From Streptococcus pseudopneumoniae (GTDB lineage Bacteria; Bacillota; Bacilli; Lactobacillales; Streptococcaceae): 40,385 nucleotides of DNA. The notes beneath the pieces were generated by a model. That model had not been told where the DNA came from. It worked only from the letters and a program-made list of their open reading frames with translations, and did not search any database. The position numbers were made by a program, and so were the translations under genes. Below, in pieces: positions 18,167-26,482 of this stretch. Each line of letters starts with the position of its first letter. Within the stretch, counting starts at the first letter, position 1. Location: the NCBI RefSeq assembly GCF_001074825.1, contig NZ_JUPG01000046.1:1-40385 (forward strand). Direction: 5' to 3'.

Positions 18167-18997
18167 ACTTTTCACTTCTTTGGTTGCTACATCTTCTCCA
18201 AACCATTTTTGGCTGATTTCTTGGAACTTCCCTTCTTGGTAAAGTTGAACAAAAGCTTGGTTTAAAACTTGTAGTAATCTTTTGTCAGCTTGTCTAACTC
18301 CGACCGCAAAGGATTCACTTTCAAATCCTGCTGAAAAGACATTGTAGTCATTTAATATACCATCAGACTGGAGATAGTAATTAGCATACACTCGGTCAAT
18401 CAACAAGGCATCAATTCGATCATTCTTCAAATCAATCAAGGCTTCATTGAAACTCTGGTATTGATTGGCCTTCTGGTCTTTAACACGATTTTTCAGTAAA
18501 TCTGGCTGGGCTTCAAAATCCAAATAACCAGAGGACCCAGCTTGGGCACCTAAGGTCTTATCCTTCATATCCTCTACTGAATGAATCTGCTGGCTTTTCT
18601 TGGCAACTAGAACTTGCTGATTTTCCATATATGGAATACTAAAGGCAACCTTCTCTCGCCGTTCATCAGTGGCAGAATAGCCATTCCAGATGGCATCTAT
18701 AGTTCCATTTTGCAATTCCGTTTCCTTCATATCCCAGTCAATTGGTTGAAATTGCACCTTAACACTTAATTTTTCTGAGACAGCTTGTGCCAAATCAATA
18801 TCAAATCCTGTATATTGGCCATTCTTTTCTTCAAATCCCATAGGTACGAAGGTATTGTCAAAACCAATGGTTATACTCCCCTGCTCTTGATACTTATCCC
18901 AGTTATCCTGCTTTGGATCACTAGCCTTCTGAGTACATGCAGTTAAAAAGAGGCTTAGGAGCGAAACCAATACTAAAGCAATTTTCTTATTAGTCAT
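18158..18997 (-). CDS. Polar amino acid ABC transporter substrate-binding lipoprotein
   Basis: A 279-residue family 3 solute-binding protein. The signal peptide ends in the lipobox LFLTAC with lipid-anchored Cys21. The mature part has GSITIGFDNTFVPMGFEEKNGQYTGFDIDLAQ (recognisable by its PMGFE and GFDIDLA parts), IDAIWNGYSATDERR, and a C-terminal QKWFGED. It would capture a polar amino acid such as glutamine or cystine. The ligand cannot be read from sequence. I chose ATG at 18997, 5 nt after AGGAGG, instead of a GTG two codons earlier that overlaps the SD. Last of a three-gene importer operon. Confidence 0.93.
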   Translation of the reverse strand: MTNKKIALVLVSLLSLFLTACTQKASDPKQDNWDKYQEQGSITIGFDNTFVPMGFEEKNGQYTGFDIDLAQAVSEKLSVKVQFQPIDWDMKETELQNGTIDAIWNGYSATDERREKVAFSIPYMENQQVLVAKKSQQIHSVEDMKDKTLGAQAGSSGYLDFEAQPDLLKNRVKDQKANQYQSFNEALIDLKNDRIDALLIDRVYANYYLQSDGILNDYNVFSAGFESESFAVGVRQADKRLLQVLNQAFVQLYQEGKFQEISQKWFGEDVATKEVKSRD

Positions 18998-19006
18998 CAG
19001 CACCTC

Positions 19007-19636
19007 CTACTTGGGCTCAACCTTGAGAATCTGATCTGCGATATTTTTCGCAAACTGCAAATCATGGGTAACCACAATCTGTGTCATGCCAAGTTCCCTA
19101 TTTTGCAAGATCAGTTTTTCCACTTCCAAGCGTAATTCTGGATCTAGGGCAGAAGTTGGTTCATCGTAGCCAATGATTTCCGGGTCAATCATCATAGCAC
19201 GCGCCAAGGCTACTCGCTGCTTTTGCCCACCAGATAGTGAAAATGGATAGACATCTGCGTGCCCTGCTAGTCCTAACTGTTCCAAAAGACCTCGCGCCTT
19301 CTTCTCAGCCTCATCCTGCTTCATTCCCATGGTTTTCACAGGAGATAAGGTCAAATTATCTAGAACGGATAAATGAGGGAAAAGTTGAAAATCTTGGAAT
19401 ACAAATCCTAGTAGATTGCGCTTCTCCAGTTCATCCAATTCTAAAGGTTCTTCATTATAAAAGATTTGCCCTGAATCAATGGTTTCAAGACCTGCAAGCA
19501 TGCGTAAGAGGGTTGTCTTCCCTCCACCCGAAGGCCCAACGATAGCCAGGATTTGCTTTTCAGGAATTTTTAGACTGAAATTAGATAAAATTTGCTTTTC
19601 ACCAAAGACTTTATTGATATTTCGTAATTCTAACAT
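19007..19636 (-). CDS. Amino acid ABC transporter ATP-binding protein
   Basis: A 209-residue ATPase of the GlnQ/HisP subfamily. Walker A is GPSGGGKTT (34-42), the Q-loop is FQDFQLFPHLSV, the signature is LSGGQKQRVALARAM (about 134-148), Walker B is IIGYDEPTSALD (Tyr precedes the DE here), and the H-loop is VVTHDL. It is somewhat shorter than the typical 240 residues, ending soon after the H-loop. It works with the permease encoded 9 bp upstream and the lipoprotein 9 bp downstream. Confidence 0.95.
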   Translation of the reverse strand: MLELRNINKVFGEKQILSNFSLKIPEKQILAIVGPSGGGKTTLLRMLAGLETIDSGQIFYNEEPLELDELEKRNLLGFVFQDFQLFPHLSVLDNLTLSPVKTMGMKQDEAEKKARGLLEQLGLAGHADVYPFSLSGGQKQRVALARAMMIDPEIIGYDEPTSALDPELRLEVEKLILQNRELGMTQIVVTHDLQFAKNIADQILKVEPK

Positions 19637-19645
19637 GACAGCCTC

Positions 19646-20287
19646 CTATCTATAGTAACTGTACTTCTTCTCAACTTTTTTGGAAATGATTGTCACAATC
19701 CCAATCAAAATCAAGTAAATGGCTCCTGCCAAGAACATAGGAACCAGACTAGCATCACGGTTGGCAGCTGTGCGACTAGCCAAGATAAGGTCTGAAATTC
19801 CTAGAGCATAGACCAGAGAGGTATCCTTGACCAAACTCATAACCTCATTAAATACACTAGGGAGAACAATCTTGGTCACCTGAGGCAAAATAATATAGCG
19901 CACTGTATCAAAAGGATTAAACTTCAAGACCTTGGCAGCCTCATATTGACCTTTAGGAATGGTATCAATCCCCCCACGGAAGATTTCAGCAAAGTAAGCT
20001 GCATAATTCAAAACAAAGGCAATGATAGCAGCAGGAAGACGATCCAAACGAATCCCAATGCTTGGTAACACATAATAGATAAAGATCAATTGCAAGAGCA
20101 AGGGTGTCCCCCGCATGATCCAAATATAAATGTTAATCAGATGATGGAGGAGCTTCCAATGGACTTGCAAGGCAAAGGCAATCAAAACGCCCAAGGGAAT
20201 AGAAAAAATCAAGACCAGTGCAAAAACCTGTAACGTCATGCTTGCACCGCTCAATAAACTCGGTAATATCTCAAACAAATAAGACAT
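19646..20287 (-). CDS. Amino acid ABC transporter permease
   Basis: A 213-residue HisM/GlnP-type inner membrane subunit with about 5 membrane segments. It has the conserved EAA loop, here GQYEAAKVLKFNPFDTVRYIILPQ (recognisable by EAA and ILPQ), and the N-terminal MRGTPLLLQL stretch typical of the family. It heads the operon permease - ATPase - binding protein. An AGGAGG ribosome site precedes the ATG at 20287. Promoter at 20316-20344. Confidence 0.95.
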   Translation of the reverse strand: MSYLFEILPSLLSGASMTLQVFALVLIFSIPLGVLIAFALQVHWKLLHHLINIYIWIMRGTPLLLQLIFIYYVLPSIGIRLDRLPAAIIAFVLNYAAYFAEIFRGGIDTIPKGQYEAAKVLKFNPFDTVRYIILPQVTKIVLPSVFNEVMSLVKDTSLVYALGISDLILASRTAANRDASLVPMFLAGAIYLILIGIVTIISKKVEKKYSYYR

Positions 20288-20315
20288 ACTGCACCTCCTA
20301 AAAATAATTGCTCCT

Positions 20316-20344
20316 ATTATAGCATAAATAAACTAAATAACCAA
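20316..20344 (-). promoter_or_regulatory. sigma-A promoter of the amino-acid ABC operon
   Basis: On the minus strand TTGGTT (20339-20344), a 17-nt spacer ending in TGC, and TATAAT (20316-20321), an extended -10. Confidence 0.75.
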
Positions 20345-20381
20345 CCATTTTTGTAAAAAAATTCTTTTTTAATAGAAAAAG

Positions 20382-20489
20382 TATAGTATTTTGAAACTGG
20401 AATAGGACAATACGACTTCTAAATCCTTGTCAGAAATTTGATTTGAATTTCCTAATCAATTTGTTCATATTCTATTCTAATATACTATA
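20382..20489. repeat. RUP-like element
   Basis: 108 bp with imperfect terminal inverted repeats (TATAGTATTTTGAAACTGG at one end, TTCTAATATACTATA at the other). The reverse complement aligns along its length with the copy at 40161-40267, so the two are in opposite orientation. It sits between the obg-operon terminator and the ABC-operon promoter and encodes nothing. Confidence 0.85.
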
Positions 20490-20497
20490 ATTTATAA

Positions 20498-20527
20498 GTG
20501 AAAAGAAAGGACAACTTTTGCCCTTTC
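20498..20527 (-). terminator. Terminator of the cpoA-obg operon
   Basis: On the minus strand GAAAGGGCA, a short loop and TGTCCTTTC, then TTTTC. The stem spans 20505-20527. It lies 64 bp after the stop of the 51-aa gene. Confidence 0.8.
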
Positions 20528-20590
20528 TCGATCTTAGCTTCTATTTGTTACAGTTAACTTGACTGATAATTGAAGTTTTATCTTACGTAT

Positions 20591-20746
20591 TTAAGATGGA
20601 TTTTCCTTTTTAGTTCGTGCCAACCTCAAGGCACGATTTGGATTGAGACGATTAAATAGTTCTTCCAATTTCTTTTCATTCCAAACGTCTGCGGCGGAAA
20701 CAAAATTGCCATCCGCATCTCGGAAAGATATCGGTTTATCTCCCAT
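20591..20746 (-). CDS. Small conserved protein downstream of obg (51 aa)
   Basis: A 51-residue protein beginning MGDKPISFRDADGNFVSAA and ending RALRLARTKKENPS. It is hydrophilic and probably helical from residue 21, with a basic C-terminus. The SD GGAG overlaps the obg stop codon (TAG GAG), and the ATG lies 9 nt after it, so translation is probably coupled to obg. I recall a near-identical small protein after obg in pneumococcal genomes, which supports it as a real gene. Function unknown. The basic C-terminus could suit RNA or ribosome contact, which is speculation. Confidence 0.82.
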   Translation of the reverse strand: MGDKPISFRDADGNFVSAADVWNEKKLEELFNRLNPNRALRLARTKKENPS

Positions 20747-20755
20747 ACCAATCTC

Positions 20756-22066
20756 CTAGTCTACAAATTCAAACTCAAATTTACCAATGCGAACCAAGTC
20801 ACCATCTTTAGCACCACGCGCACGAAGGGCTTCATCAACACCCATACCACGTAATTGACGGGCAAATTTCATGACTGATTCGTCACGATCAAAGTTGGTC
20901 ATATTAAAGAGTTTCATGAGTTTTTCACCAGAAAGCACCCATGTTGCATCATCATCACGACTAATTTCAAATGCTTTCTCTTCCTCGTCAAAGCCATAGT
21001 AAGCTTCTTCTTCCATATCTGACTCGTCGTATAGTAAGAATTCTGGTGTCTTGTCTAACAATTCAGCTGTAGCATCCAAGAGCGTTGCCAGACCTTGCTT
21101 GGTCAAACCAGAAATCGGGAAGATTGCTGGTAACTCTTCAAATTCATCGTAGTTTTCAGCTAATTTTTTCTTAAACTCTGCAAGATTTTCCTGACTCTCA
21201 GGCATGTCCATTTTGTTGGCTACGATAATCTGTGGACGTTCCATAAGACGGAGGTTATATGACTCCAGCTCTTTATTGATAGCTAGATAGTCCTCATAAG
21301 GATCACGACCTTCACTAGCTGACATATCAATGATGTGAAGAATGACACGTGTACGCTCAATGTGACGGAGGAACTGAGTTCCCAAACCAACACCTTGACT
21401 AGCGCCTTCAATCAAACCTGGCAGATCGGCTACTGCAAAGGATTCACCTGATTGGGTACGAACCATACCTAGATTTGGCACAATAGTGGTAAAGTGGTAG
21501 GCACCAATTTTAGGTTTAGCTGAGGTGATAACACTTAGAAGTGTTGATTTCCCTACAGATGGGAAACCAACCAAACCAACATCTGCAAGGATTTTTAGTT
21601 CCAATTGTAACTCACGCTCCTGACCTGGCTCTCCATTTTCAGAGATTTCAGGTGCAGGATTTTTTGGTGTCGCAAAGCGGATATTTCCACGTCCACCACG
21701 ACCACCGTGGGCTACAATAAATTCTTGACCGTGTTCAATCAAATCTGTCAAGACCTTGCCAGTCTCAGCATCACGAACAGTCGTTCCTTGTGGTACACGA
21801 ACTCTAAGGTCCTCGGCACCACGACCATGCATCCCTTTGGTCATTCCTTTTTCACCAGAATCAGCCTTAAAATGGCGATTGTAGCGGAAGTCCATCAAGG
21901 TACGCAAACCTTCGTCTACAACGAAGACCACATTGCCTCCACGTCCACCATCACCACCCCAAGGACCACCATTAGGGACATATTTTTCACGGCGAAAAGC
22001 AACCATACCATCGCCACCATTACCAGCCTTGACCTTAATCTTGGCTGTATCTAAAAACATACTCAT
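20756..22066 (-). CDS. obg: Obg family GTPase (ObgE/CgtA)
   Basis: An essential GTPase tied to late 50S ribosome assembly and stress control. It has 436 residues in three parts. The glycine-rich Obg fold spans about 3-160 ([21 protein letters not shown]...). The G domain has G1 [11 protein letters not shown] (about 168), G3 DLPGLIEGA (about 215) and G4 NKMD (about 284). The C-terminal OCT domain begins near 360 ([21 protein letters not shown]). All GTP-binding motifs are intact. The first ATG (MSMFLD) has SD GAGAAG at suitable distance, while ATG two codons later is the start used by some annotations. A terminator-like hairpin lies just upstream at 22083-22106. Confidence 0.97.
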   Translation of the reverse strand: MSMFLDTAKIKVKAGNGGDGMVAFRREKYVPNGGPWGGDGGRGGNVVFVVDEGLRTLMDFRYNRHFKADSGEKGMTKGMHGRGAEDLRVRVPQGTTVRDAETGKVLTDLIEHGQEFIVAHGGRGGRGNIRFATPKNPAPEISENGEPGQERELQLELKILADVGLVGFPSVGKSTLLSVITSAKPKIGAYHFTTIVPNLGMVRTQSGESFAVADLPGLIEGASQGVGLGTQFLRHIERTRVILHIIDMSASEGRDPYEDYLAINKELESYNLRLMERPQIIVANKMDMPESQENLAEFKKKLAENYDEFEELPAIFPISGLTKQGLATLLDATAELLDKTPEFLLYDESDMEEEAYYGFDEEEKAFEISRDDDATWVLSGEKLMKLFNMTNFDRDESVMKFARQLRGMGVDEALRARGAKDGDLVRIGKFEFEFVD

Positions 22067-22082
22067 TATTTCTTCTCACTTT

Positions 22083-22106
22083 AAAAAAGGGCTGGGAAAT
22101 CCCAGT
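22083..22106 (-). terminator. Terminator-like hairpin between the DUF4044 gene and obg
   Basis: On the minus strand ACTGGG, loop ATTT and CCCAG, followed by CCCTTTTTT, ending 16 nt before the obg start. It would reduce or tune readthrough into obg. Confidence 0.7.
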
Positions 22107-22129
22107 CACAAAATTTTCTTGAATCTATT

Positions 22130-22264
22130 TTATAGATTGCTGAGGGCACCAATTGCAGTTGCAAAAATACCCAAAATACTTGCTAAAAGCATAATAACAA
22201 CGATAATTAAAGTTATTTTCTCAAACATAGTTTTTTTACGATTTCCATTATCTCCAAATGCCAT
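22130..22264 (-). CDS. DUF4044 family membrane micro-protein (44 aa)
   Basis: A 44-residue protein that starts MAFGDNGNRKKTMFEKIT and then has a single hydrophobic helix (about 17-40) ending in GALSNL. This pattern matches the small DUF4044 family of streptococci and relatives, whose function is unknown. The ribosome site AAAGGAG is strong (6 nt before the ATG). A separate promoter lies at 22298-22326. The basic KK before the helix predicts an N-in orientation. Confidence 0.85.
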   Translation of the reverse strand: MAFGDNGNRKKTMFEKITLIIVVIMLLASILGIFATAIGALSNL

Positions 22265-22297
22265 TTTTATCTCCTTTGTTACATTCTATTTTCTATT

Positions 22298-22326
22298 ATC
22301 TTAGCATGATTTCAGCTAGTTTTCAA
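22298..22326 (-). promoter_or_regulatory. Probable internal promoter for the DUF4044 gene and obg
   Basis: On the minus strand TTGAAA (22321-22326, overlapping the PspC-gene stop), a 17-nt spacer ending in TGC, and TAAGAT (22298-22303). Confidence 0.6.
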
Positions 22327-22514
22327 TAGTCAGTTGCTACTGGTGCGATAATCCATAAAATGATATAAGCTACAATTCCAGCTCCGTAACAGCAAGCAAG
22401 GACACCCCAAATGACTCGAACGATAGTTGGATCCATATCTAGATAATGGGCGACTCCGGTACAAACACCAGCAATCTTTTTATCACGACCGCTTCTCATT
22501 AATTGTTTTTTCAT
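22323..22514 (-). CDS. PspC domain-containing small membrane protein
   Basis: A 63-residue protein that is almost only a PspC domain: SGRDKKIAGVCTGVAHYLDMDPTIVRVIWGVLA (recognisable by IAGVC-GVA-YL-MDPT-VR) followed by a membrane helix (about 38-58). PspC domains are linked to membrane stress in other bacteria. In pneumococcus this gene lies in the glycolipid synthase operon, but its role there is not established to my knowledge. It is not the choline-binding protein also called PspC. It follows the glucosyltransferase gene by 14 bp. Confidence 0.92.
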   Translation of the reverse strand: MKKQLMRSGRDKKIAGVCTGVAHYLDMDPTIVRVIWGVLACCYGAGIVAYIILWIIAPVATDY

Positions 22515-22528
22515 AGCTGTTCCTCTTT

Positions 22529-23854
22529 CTATTCTTCATGGTCTTTCCAATAATCTCTTATGCTGATTAACTGTGTTTTTGAAGCCTTCAGCATGCGTCT
22601 AGATTCTTTTACGGGCACAGCAACCACCTGTTGCGGAAGATACAAAACTGTCTTAAAAATACGCTGACTGACCGTATCATCTTTTGCTAAATCTTTCTGG
22701 AAGTTATTTGAAATAATGGCATCCAGATAAAACTCATGCACTCGTTTCCCAAAGTTCTCAGCTGAAATCTCGTACAATTTCTCTGATAAGGTATGATCAT
22801 TCATGTCCGGCGTCGCAATCAAAGCTTCTAAAATAGCTCCAGCTAAATCATGTTCCCCATAGTACAAGGTTCCAAACATTTTATCACTGATAAGATTGTC
22901 CAGATAAGGATTTCCATGAGCAATGACAGGCGTTCCACTAGCTAAACTTTCCAAGTAGGTCAAACCTTGGGTTTCACTTGTCGATGCTGAAATGAAGAAA
23001 TCCGCCGCCTTATAGTAAAGAGCCGTCTCACTAGGAGCAATCATCCCTGTAAAGATAACGGAGTCTTGAATCTCTAATTTCTGAGCTTGCTCTTTGAGAT
23101 CATCCAGATAAGGACCATCCCCAGCTACCACCAGTTTGACCTTGTCTTCTTCTTTCAGAACTTCTGTAAAGGCTGCTAGTACTGCTTGAATATTTTTTTC
23201 ATAGGAAATTCTGGAGAGACTAAGTAGCATCTTTTCATCATCTTGAATCCCTAATTTACTACGTAGTTCTTTTAGATTTTCTTGCTTGATTTCTGGACGC
23301 TCAAACTTGGCTAATTCAATACCAGTAGGAATGACCCGTTTTTCAACCTTGACTTTATAGTCAGATAGCAAGTCACGAACAATCTCACTCGGGCAAATAA
23401 CCCCATCCACATCATGCAAGAAACCTCTTACTAAGTACTTGACCATACTCGGACGAATCAACATACCCTTAGCGATATAATGCACATAGTCTTCGTACTG
23501 GGTGTGATAGGTATGGATGACTGGAATTTTCAATTCACGCGCAATCCAAATCCCCAACAAGCCAAGAGAAAATTCTGTCTGAGTATGAATGATATCCAGC
23601 TGATACTGTTTAGCAATTTCCAGTGCCTTGCTGAAACCTCGATAGGCAAAGCGGCGATCCTTAAAAGCAAAAAAAGGAACACTTGGAATGCGGATAATTT
23701 GCCAATCTTCATAACGATTGACATCCTTATCTGTCGTCGTAAAGATAAAAACAGCGTGCCCCTGCTTTTCAAGCTCTGTTTTCAGAGTTCGAATACTGGT
23801 CGCAACACCAGAAACCTGAGGAAAATAGGTATCTGTAAATAAACCAATTCGCAT
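22529..23854 (-). CDS. Glycosyltransferase family 4, probable monoglucosyl-diacylglycerol synthase
   Basis: A 441-residue GT-B enzyme. The N-terminal domain starts MRIGLFTDTYFPQVSGVATSI, the classic start of diacylglycerol glucosyltransferases. The C-terminal domain has the donor site GDGPYLDDL and the E-x7-E motif in SASTSETQGLTYLESLASGTP. The homologue next to cpoA in pneumococcus makes alpha-glucosyl-diacylglycerol from UDP-glucose, the substrate CpoA then galactosylates. The C-terminal 45 residues are basic (KESRRMLKASKTQ) and could bind the anionic membrane. The gene order with cpoA (15-bp gap) supports this assignment. The sugar specificity is inferred. Confidence 0.9.
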   Translation of the reverse strand: MRIGLFTDTYFPQVSGVATSIRTLKTELEKQGHAVFIFTTTDKDVNRYEDWQIIRIPSVPFFAFKDRRFAYRGFSKALEIAKQYQLDIIHTQTEFSLGLLGIWIARELKIPVIHTYHTQYEDYVHYIAKGMLIRPSMVKYLVRGFLHDVDGVICPSEIVRDLLSDYKVKVEKRVIPTGIELAKFERPEIKQENLKELRSKLGIQDDEKMLLSLSRISYEKNIQAVLAAFTEVLKEEDKVKLVVAGDGPYLDDLKEQAQKLEIQDSVIFTGMIAPSETALYYKAADFFISASTSETQGLTYLESLASGTPVIAHGNPYLDNLISDKMFGTLYYGEHDLAGAILEALIATPDMNDHTLSEKLYEISAENFGKRVHEFYLDAIISNNFQKDLAKDDTVSQRIFKTVLYLPQQVVAVPVKESRRMLKASKTQLISIRDYWKDHEE

Positions 23855-23869
23855 AGATTACCTCACTTT

Positions 23870-24913
23870 TTACTTTCTCCCTAAAGCGGCTTGTTTCTCA
23901 TAAAATTCCAACCAGATTTGTAACAGATGCTCTTCAGAATACTCTCTAGAAATATTCTTAGCCTTTTCTTTAAGTTCTTTTAAGGCAGCAGGATTGGCTT
24001 GATATTCCAAAATGGCTTCTTTCATTTCTTCTCTATCTGCTGTCGCCCTATAATTCCCCTCCAAAATCACCTTATAGAGATCCAAATCACGCAACATAAT
24101 AGGCGCTTCGCAACTCGCAGCCTCTAAAATGGTCATAGGAAAGAGCTCATTATAACTAGGCAGCAAGAAAAGATCCGCTAGGGCATACAATTCGCGCATT
24201 CGCTCTGGCGACACGATACCTGGAAAAATCAAATTTTCTGGAGGATTATCCATAATTTTCTTATAGCGTTCATAACCATCTGTCATTCCACCAAAAGAAA
24301 AACCACCAGCCCAGATAAAGGTAATCTGAGGCAATTCCTCAGCAAGGCGGATAAAGTCATCAATCCCTTTGCGTTTCTGAACTTGACCTGCACCAACTAC
24401 GATAAACTGATTGTCATTAACACCTAGCTCTGCGCGCAGTCGAGCCACCTCTTCTTGTTGAAGAGGATGCCATTTTTCCTTGTTGACAAAGTTAGGAATA
24501 TAGGTCACTTTTTCACGTGGAATACCAGCGGTCACCAAATCCTCTATAAACATAGGATTGACCACCACCAAGTGCTCCATCCGGTTGTAAAAAGAAAATA
24601 CATAGCGTTTGACAATTCCCTTTAAGAAAAATGGAATCTTCAAACTTCCCTCAAGTGTATCTGGCAAGAAATGTACATAGCCAATTTTCCTCCCTGAACG
24701 TTTCTTTTGGAAGGTTGATAAATAATAGGGGAAATCAATCGTATGAAAGTGAGTTACATCTGCCTCGATTGGAAGATTTTCAGTAACAATCAATTGGTCC
24801 TTGGCATCACGGTGAAGAAGACGAACTAATTCACGGTAGGCACCTGAAACTCCTTGTCCTGCTACTTTCTCACTTGAACTCAACATATTGATGCGTAATT
24901 TCTTTTTTTCCAT
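23870..24913 (-). CDS. cpoA: CpoA, glycosyltransferase for galactosyl-glucosyl-diacylglycerol
   Basis: A 347-residue family 4 GT-B glycosyltransferase. In S. pneumoniae CpoA adds galactose to glucosyl-diacylglycerol, and cpoA mutations change membrane lipids and beta-lactam susceptibility. Visible are GQGVSGAYRELVRLL near the N-terminus, VVVNPMF, the donor region GAGQVQKRKGIDDF (about 186-199) and E-x7-E in PSYNELFPMTILEAAS (about 268-283). I chose ATG at 24913 because it gives the known pneumococcal length. An upstream in-frame GTG at 25012 would put a perfect TATAAT inside the gene. There is no SD, and the -10 box is 7 nt away, so the mRNA may be leaderless. Confidence 0.9.
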   Translation of the reverse strand: MEKKKLRINMLSSSEKVAGQGVSGAYRELVRLLHRDAKDQLIVTENLPIEADVTHFHTIDFPYYLSTFQKKRSGRKIGYVHFLPDTLEGSLKIPFFLKGIVKRYVFSFYNRMEHLVVVNPMFIEDLVTAGIPREKVTYIPNFVNKEKWHPLQQEEVARLRAELGVNDNQFIVVGAGQVQKRKGIDDFIRLAEELPQITFIWAGGFSFGGMTDGYERYKKIMDNPPENLIFPGIVSPERMRELYALADLFLLPSYNELFPMTILEAASCEAPIMLRDLDLYKVILEGNYRATADREEMKEAILEYQANPAALKELKEKAKNISREYSEEHLLQIWLEFYEKQAALGRK

Positions 24914-24920
24914 AACTACT

Positions 24921-24929
24921 ATTATATCA
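24921..24929 (-). promoter_or_regulatory. Extended -10 promoter directly before cpoA
   Basis: On the minus strand TGA-TATAAT (TATAAT at 24921-24926), separated from the cpoA ATG by only 7 nt. There is no clear -35 at the right distance. The predicted start of transcription is the A of the ATG or next to it. Confidence 0.65.
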
Positions 24930-25026
24930 TTTTCTTTGAATAAAATCAGCAAAAGAAAGGAGAGACTAGAGGAAAAGAGGTGAAATTTCCTGCTTTTCCA
25001 ATAATCTCTCACTTACTTTTATATGA

Positions 25027-25356
25027 TTACTTAATGCCTAGGGCAATGCGGGCATAACGACTCATTTTTTCAACGGTCCAGGCTGGATACCAGACCAATT
25101 TAACCTCAGTATCCGTTACTTCTGGCACCTCGGTCATGGCATCATAAATCTGGTCCGTCAAAAGGTCTGCCAGGGGACAACCCATAGTTGTCAAAGTCAT
25201 GTCAATCTCTGTTTGCCCTGTGTCGCCATCGAAACGAATCTCGTAAATCAAACCAAGATTGACAATATCGATTCCCAACTCAGGGTCGATGACTTCTTCC
25301 AAGGCTGTTAAAATGCGTGTTTTGATGTTTTCGATTTGCTCTTCTGTATAAGCCAT
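25027..25356 (-). CDS. DUF59/MIP18 family iron-sulfur assembly factor (SufT-like)
   Basis: A 109-residue protein of the MIP18/PaaD/SufT family, thought to help mature iron-sulfur proteins. Signature parts are ALEEVIDPELGIDIVNLGLIYE and the conserved TTMGCPLADLL, whose Cys is the likely metal/cluster contact, followed by V-LVWYPAWT. I chose ATG at 25356 with GAGGA upstream. A GTG four codons earlier overlaps that SD. It follows rpoD by 14 bp as the last gene of dnaG-rpoD-DUF59. Confidence 0.9.
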   Translation of the reverse strand: MAYTEEQIENIKTRILTALEEVIDPELGIDIVNLGLIYEIRFDGDTGQTEIDMTLTTMGCPLADLLTDQIYDAMTEVPEVTDTEVKLVWYPAWTVEKMSRYARIALGIK

Positions 25357-25370
25357 ATTTATCCTCACTC

Positions 25371-26480
25371 TTAGTCTTCAATAAAATCACGAAGCGGTTT
25401 GCTACGACTTGGTTGGCGTAGTTTTCTCAAAGCCTTAGCTTCAATCTGACGGATACGCTCACGGGTTACGTTAAAGACTTTACCTACATCTTCAAGGGTG
25501 CGCATTTTTCCATCATCTAGTCCAAAACGTAGACGCAAGACGTTTTCTTCACGGTCTGTAAGAGTATCCAAGACCTCATCCAGCTGCTCACGCAAGACGA
25601 TACGAGTTGTGTAGTCCACTGGATTTTCAATCACTTCGTCTTCGATAAAGTCCCCAAGGTGGCTATCATCTTCTTCACCGATTGGTGTTTCAAGAGATAC
25701 TGGTTCTTGAGCAATCTTCAATATTTCACGAACCTTGTCTGGAGTCATATCCATACGTTCAGCGATTTGTTCTGGCGTTGGATCTTGTCCCAATTCTTGA
25801 AGGAGATTACGCTGTTCACGAACCAATTTATTGATGGTTTCGACCATGTGGACAGGGATACGGATGGTACGAGCTTGATCCGCAATAGCACGAGTGATGG
25901 CCTGACGAATCCACCAAGTTGCGTAAGTTGAGAACTTGAATCCTTTAGAATAGTCAAACTTGTCAACCGCCTTCATCAAGCCCATGTTCCCTTCTTGAAT
26001 CAAGTCAAGGAACTGCATACCACGTCCGACATAACGCTTGGCAATGGAAACAACCAAACGAAGGTTGGCTTCCGCAAGACGTTGTTTGGCTTCGATATCA
26101 CCAGCTTCAACAGCCAGTGCCAATTCTTTTTCCTCTTCATTGGTCAAGAGAGGAACGACACCAATCTCTTTCAAGTACATACGGACAGGGTCATTGACCT
26201 TAGCAGAAGTTGAACCAATCAAATCTTCATCGCTAAGTTCTGGTTCTTCTTCAGTGCTAAGAACACGTGCACTTGGATTTCCTTCGTTATCTGTGATCGA
26301 AATTCCTGCATCCTGAATCCGTTGCAAAAGATCCTCAATCCCATCAGCGTCCAAGGTAAAAGGAATCACCAGACTAGCATTGATTTCATCATCTGTTGCT
26401 GTCCCTTTTTGCTTATGATTACGGATAAATTCTGCTACTTGCACGTCAAATGTTGTTACTTCTTTTTGTTTTGTTGCCAT
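25371..26480 (-). CDS. rpoD: RNA polymerase primary sigma factor (sigma-A / RpoD)
   Basis: A 369-residue vegetative sigma factor, the short Gram-positive form without the large non-conserved insert of E. coli sigma-70. Region 1.1-like residues are at the N-terminus. Region 1.2 begins [11 protein letters not shown] (about 96). Regions 2.3-2.4 include [20 protein letters not shown] (-10 recognition, about 180-199). Region 3 follows, and region 4.2 has the helix-turn-helix [26 protein letters not shown] (-35 recognition, near 325-350). It starts 2 bp after the dnaG stop, within the classical primase-sigma operon. Confidence 0.98.
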   Translation of the reverse strand: MATKQKEVTTFDVQVAEFIRNHKQKGTATDDEINASLVIPFTLDADGIEDLLQRIQDAGISITDNEGNPSARVLSTEEEPELSDEDLIGSTSAKVNDPVRMYLKEIGVVPLLTNEEEKELALAVEAGDIEAKQRLAEANLRLVVSIAKRYVGRGMQFLDLIQEGNMGLMKAVDKFDYSKGFKFSTYATWWIRQAITRAIADQARTIRIPVHMVETINKLVREQRNLLQELGQDPTPEQIAERMDMTPDKVREILKIAQEPVSLETPIGEEDDSHLGDFIEDEVIENPVDYTTRIVLREQLDEVLDTLTDREENVLRLRFGLDDGKMRTLEDVGKVFNVTRERIRQIEAKALRKLRQPSRSKPLRDFIED

Positions 26481-26482
26481 TG

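Noticed and set aside
24914-25012. 33-residue N-terminal extension of CpoA from a GTG
   Set aside because: It would place a consensus extended -10 promoter inside the gene, and its product start does not fit the 347-residue family length.
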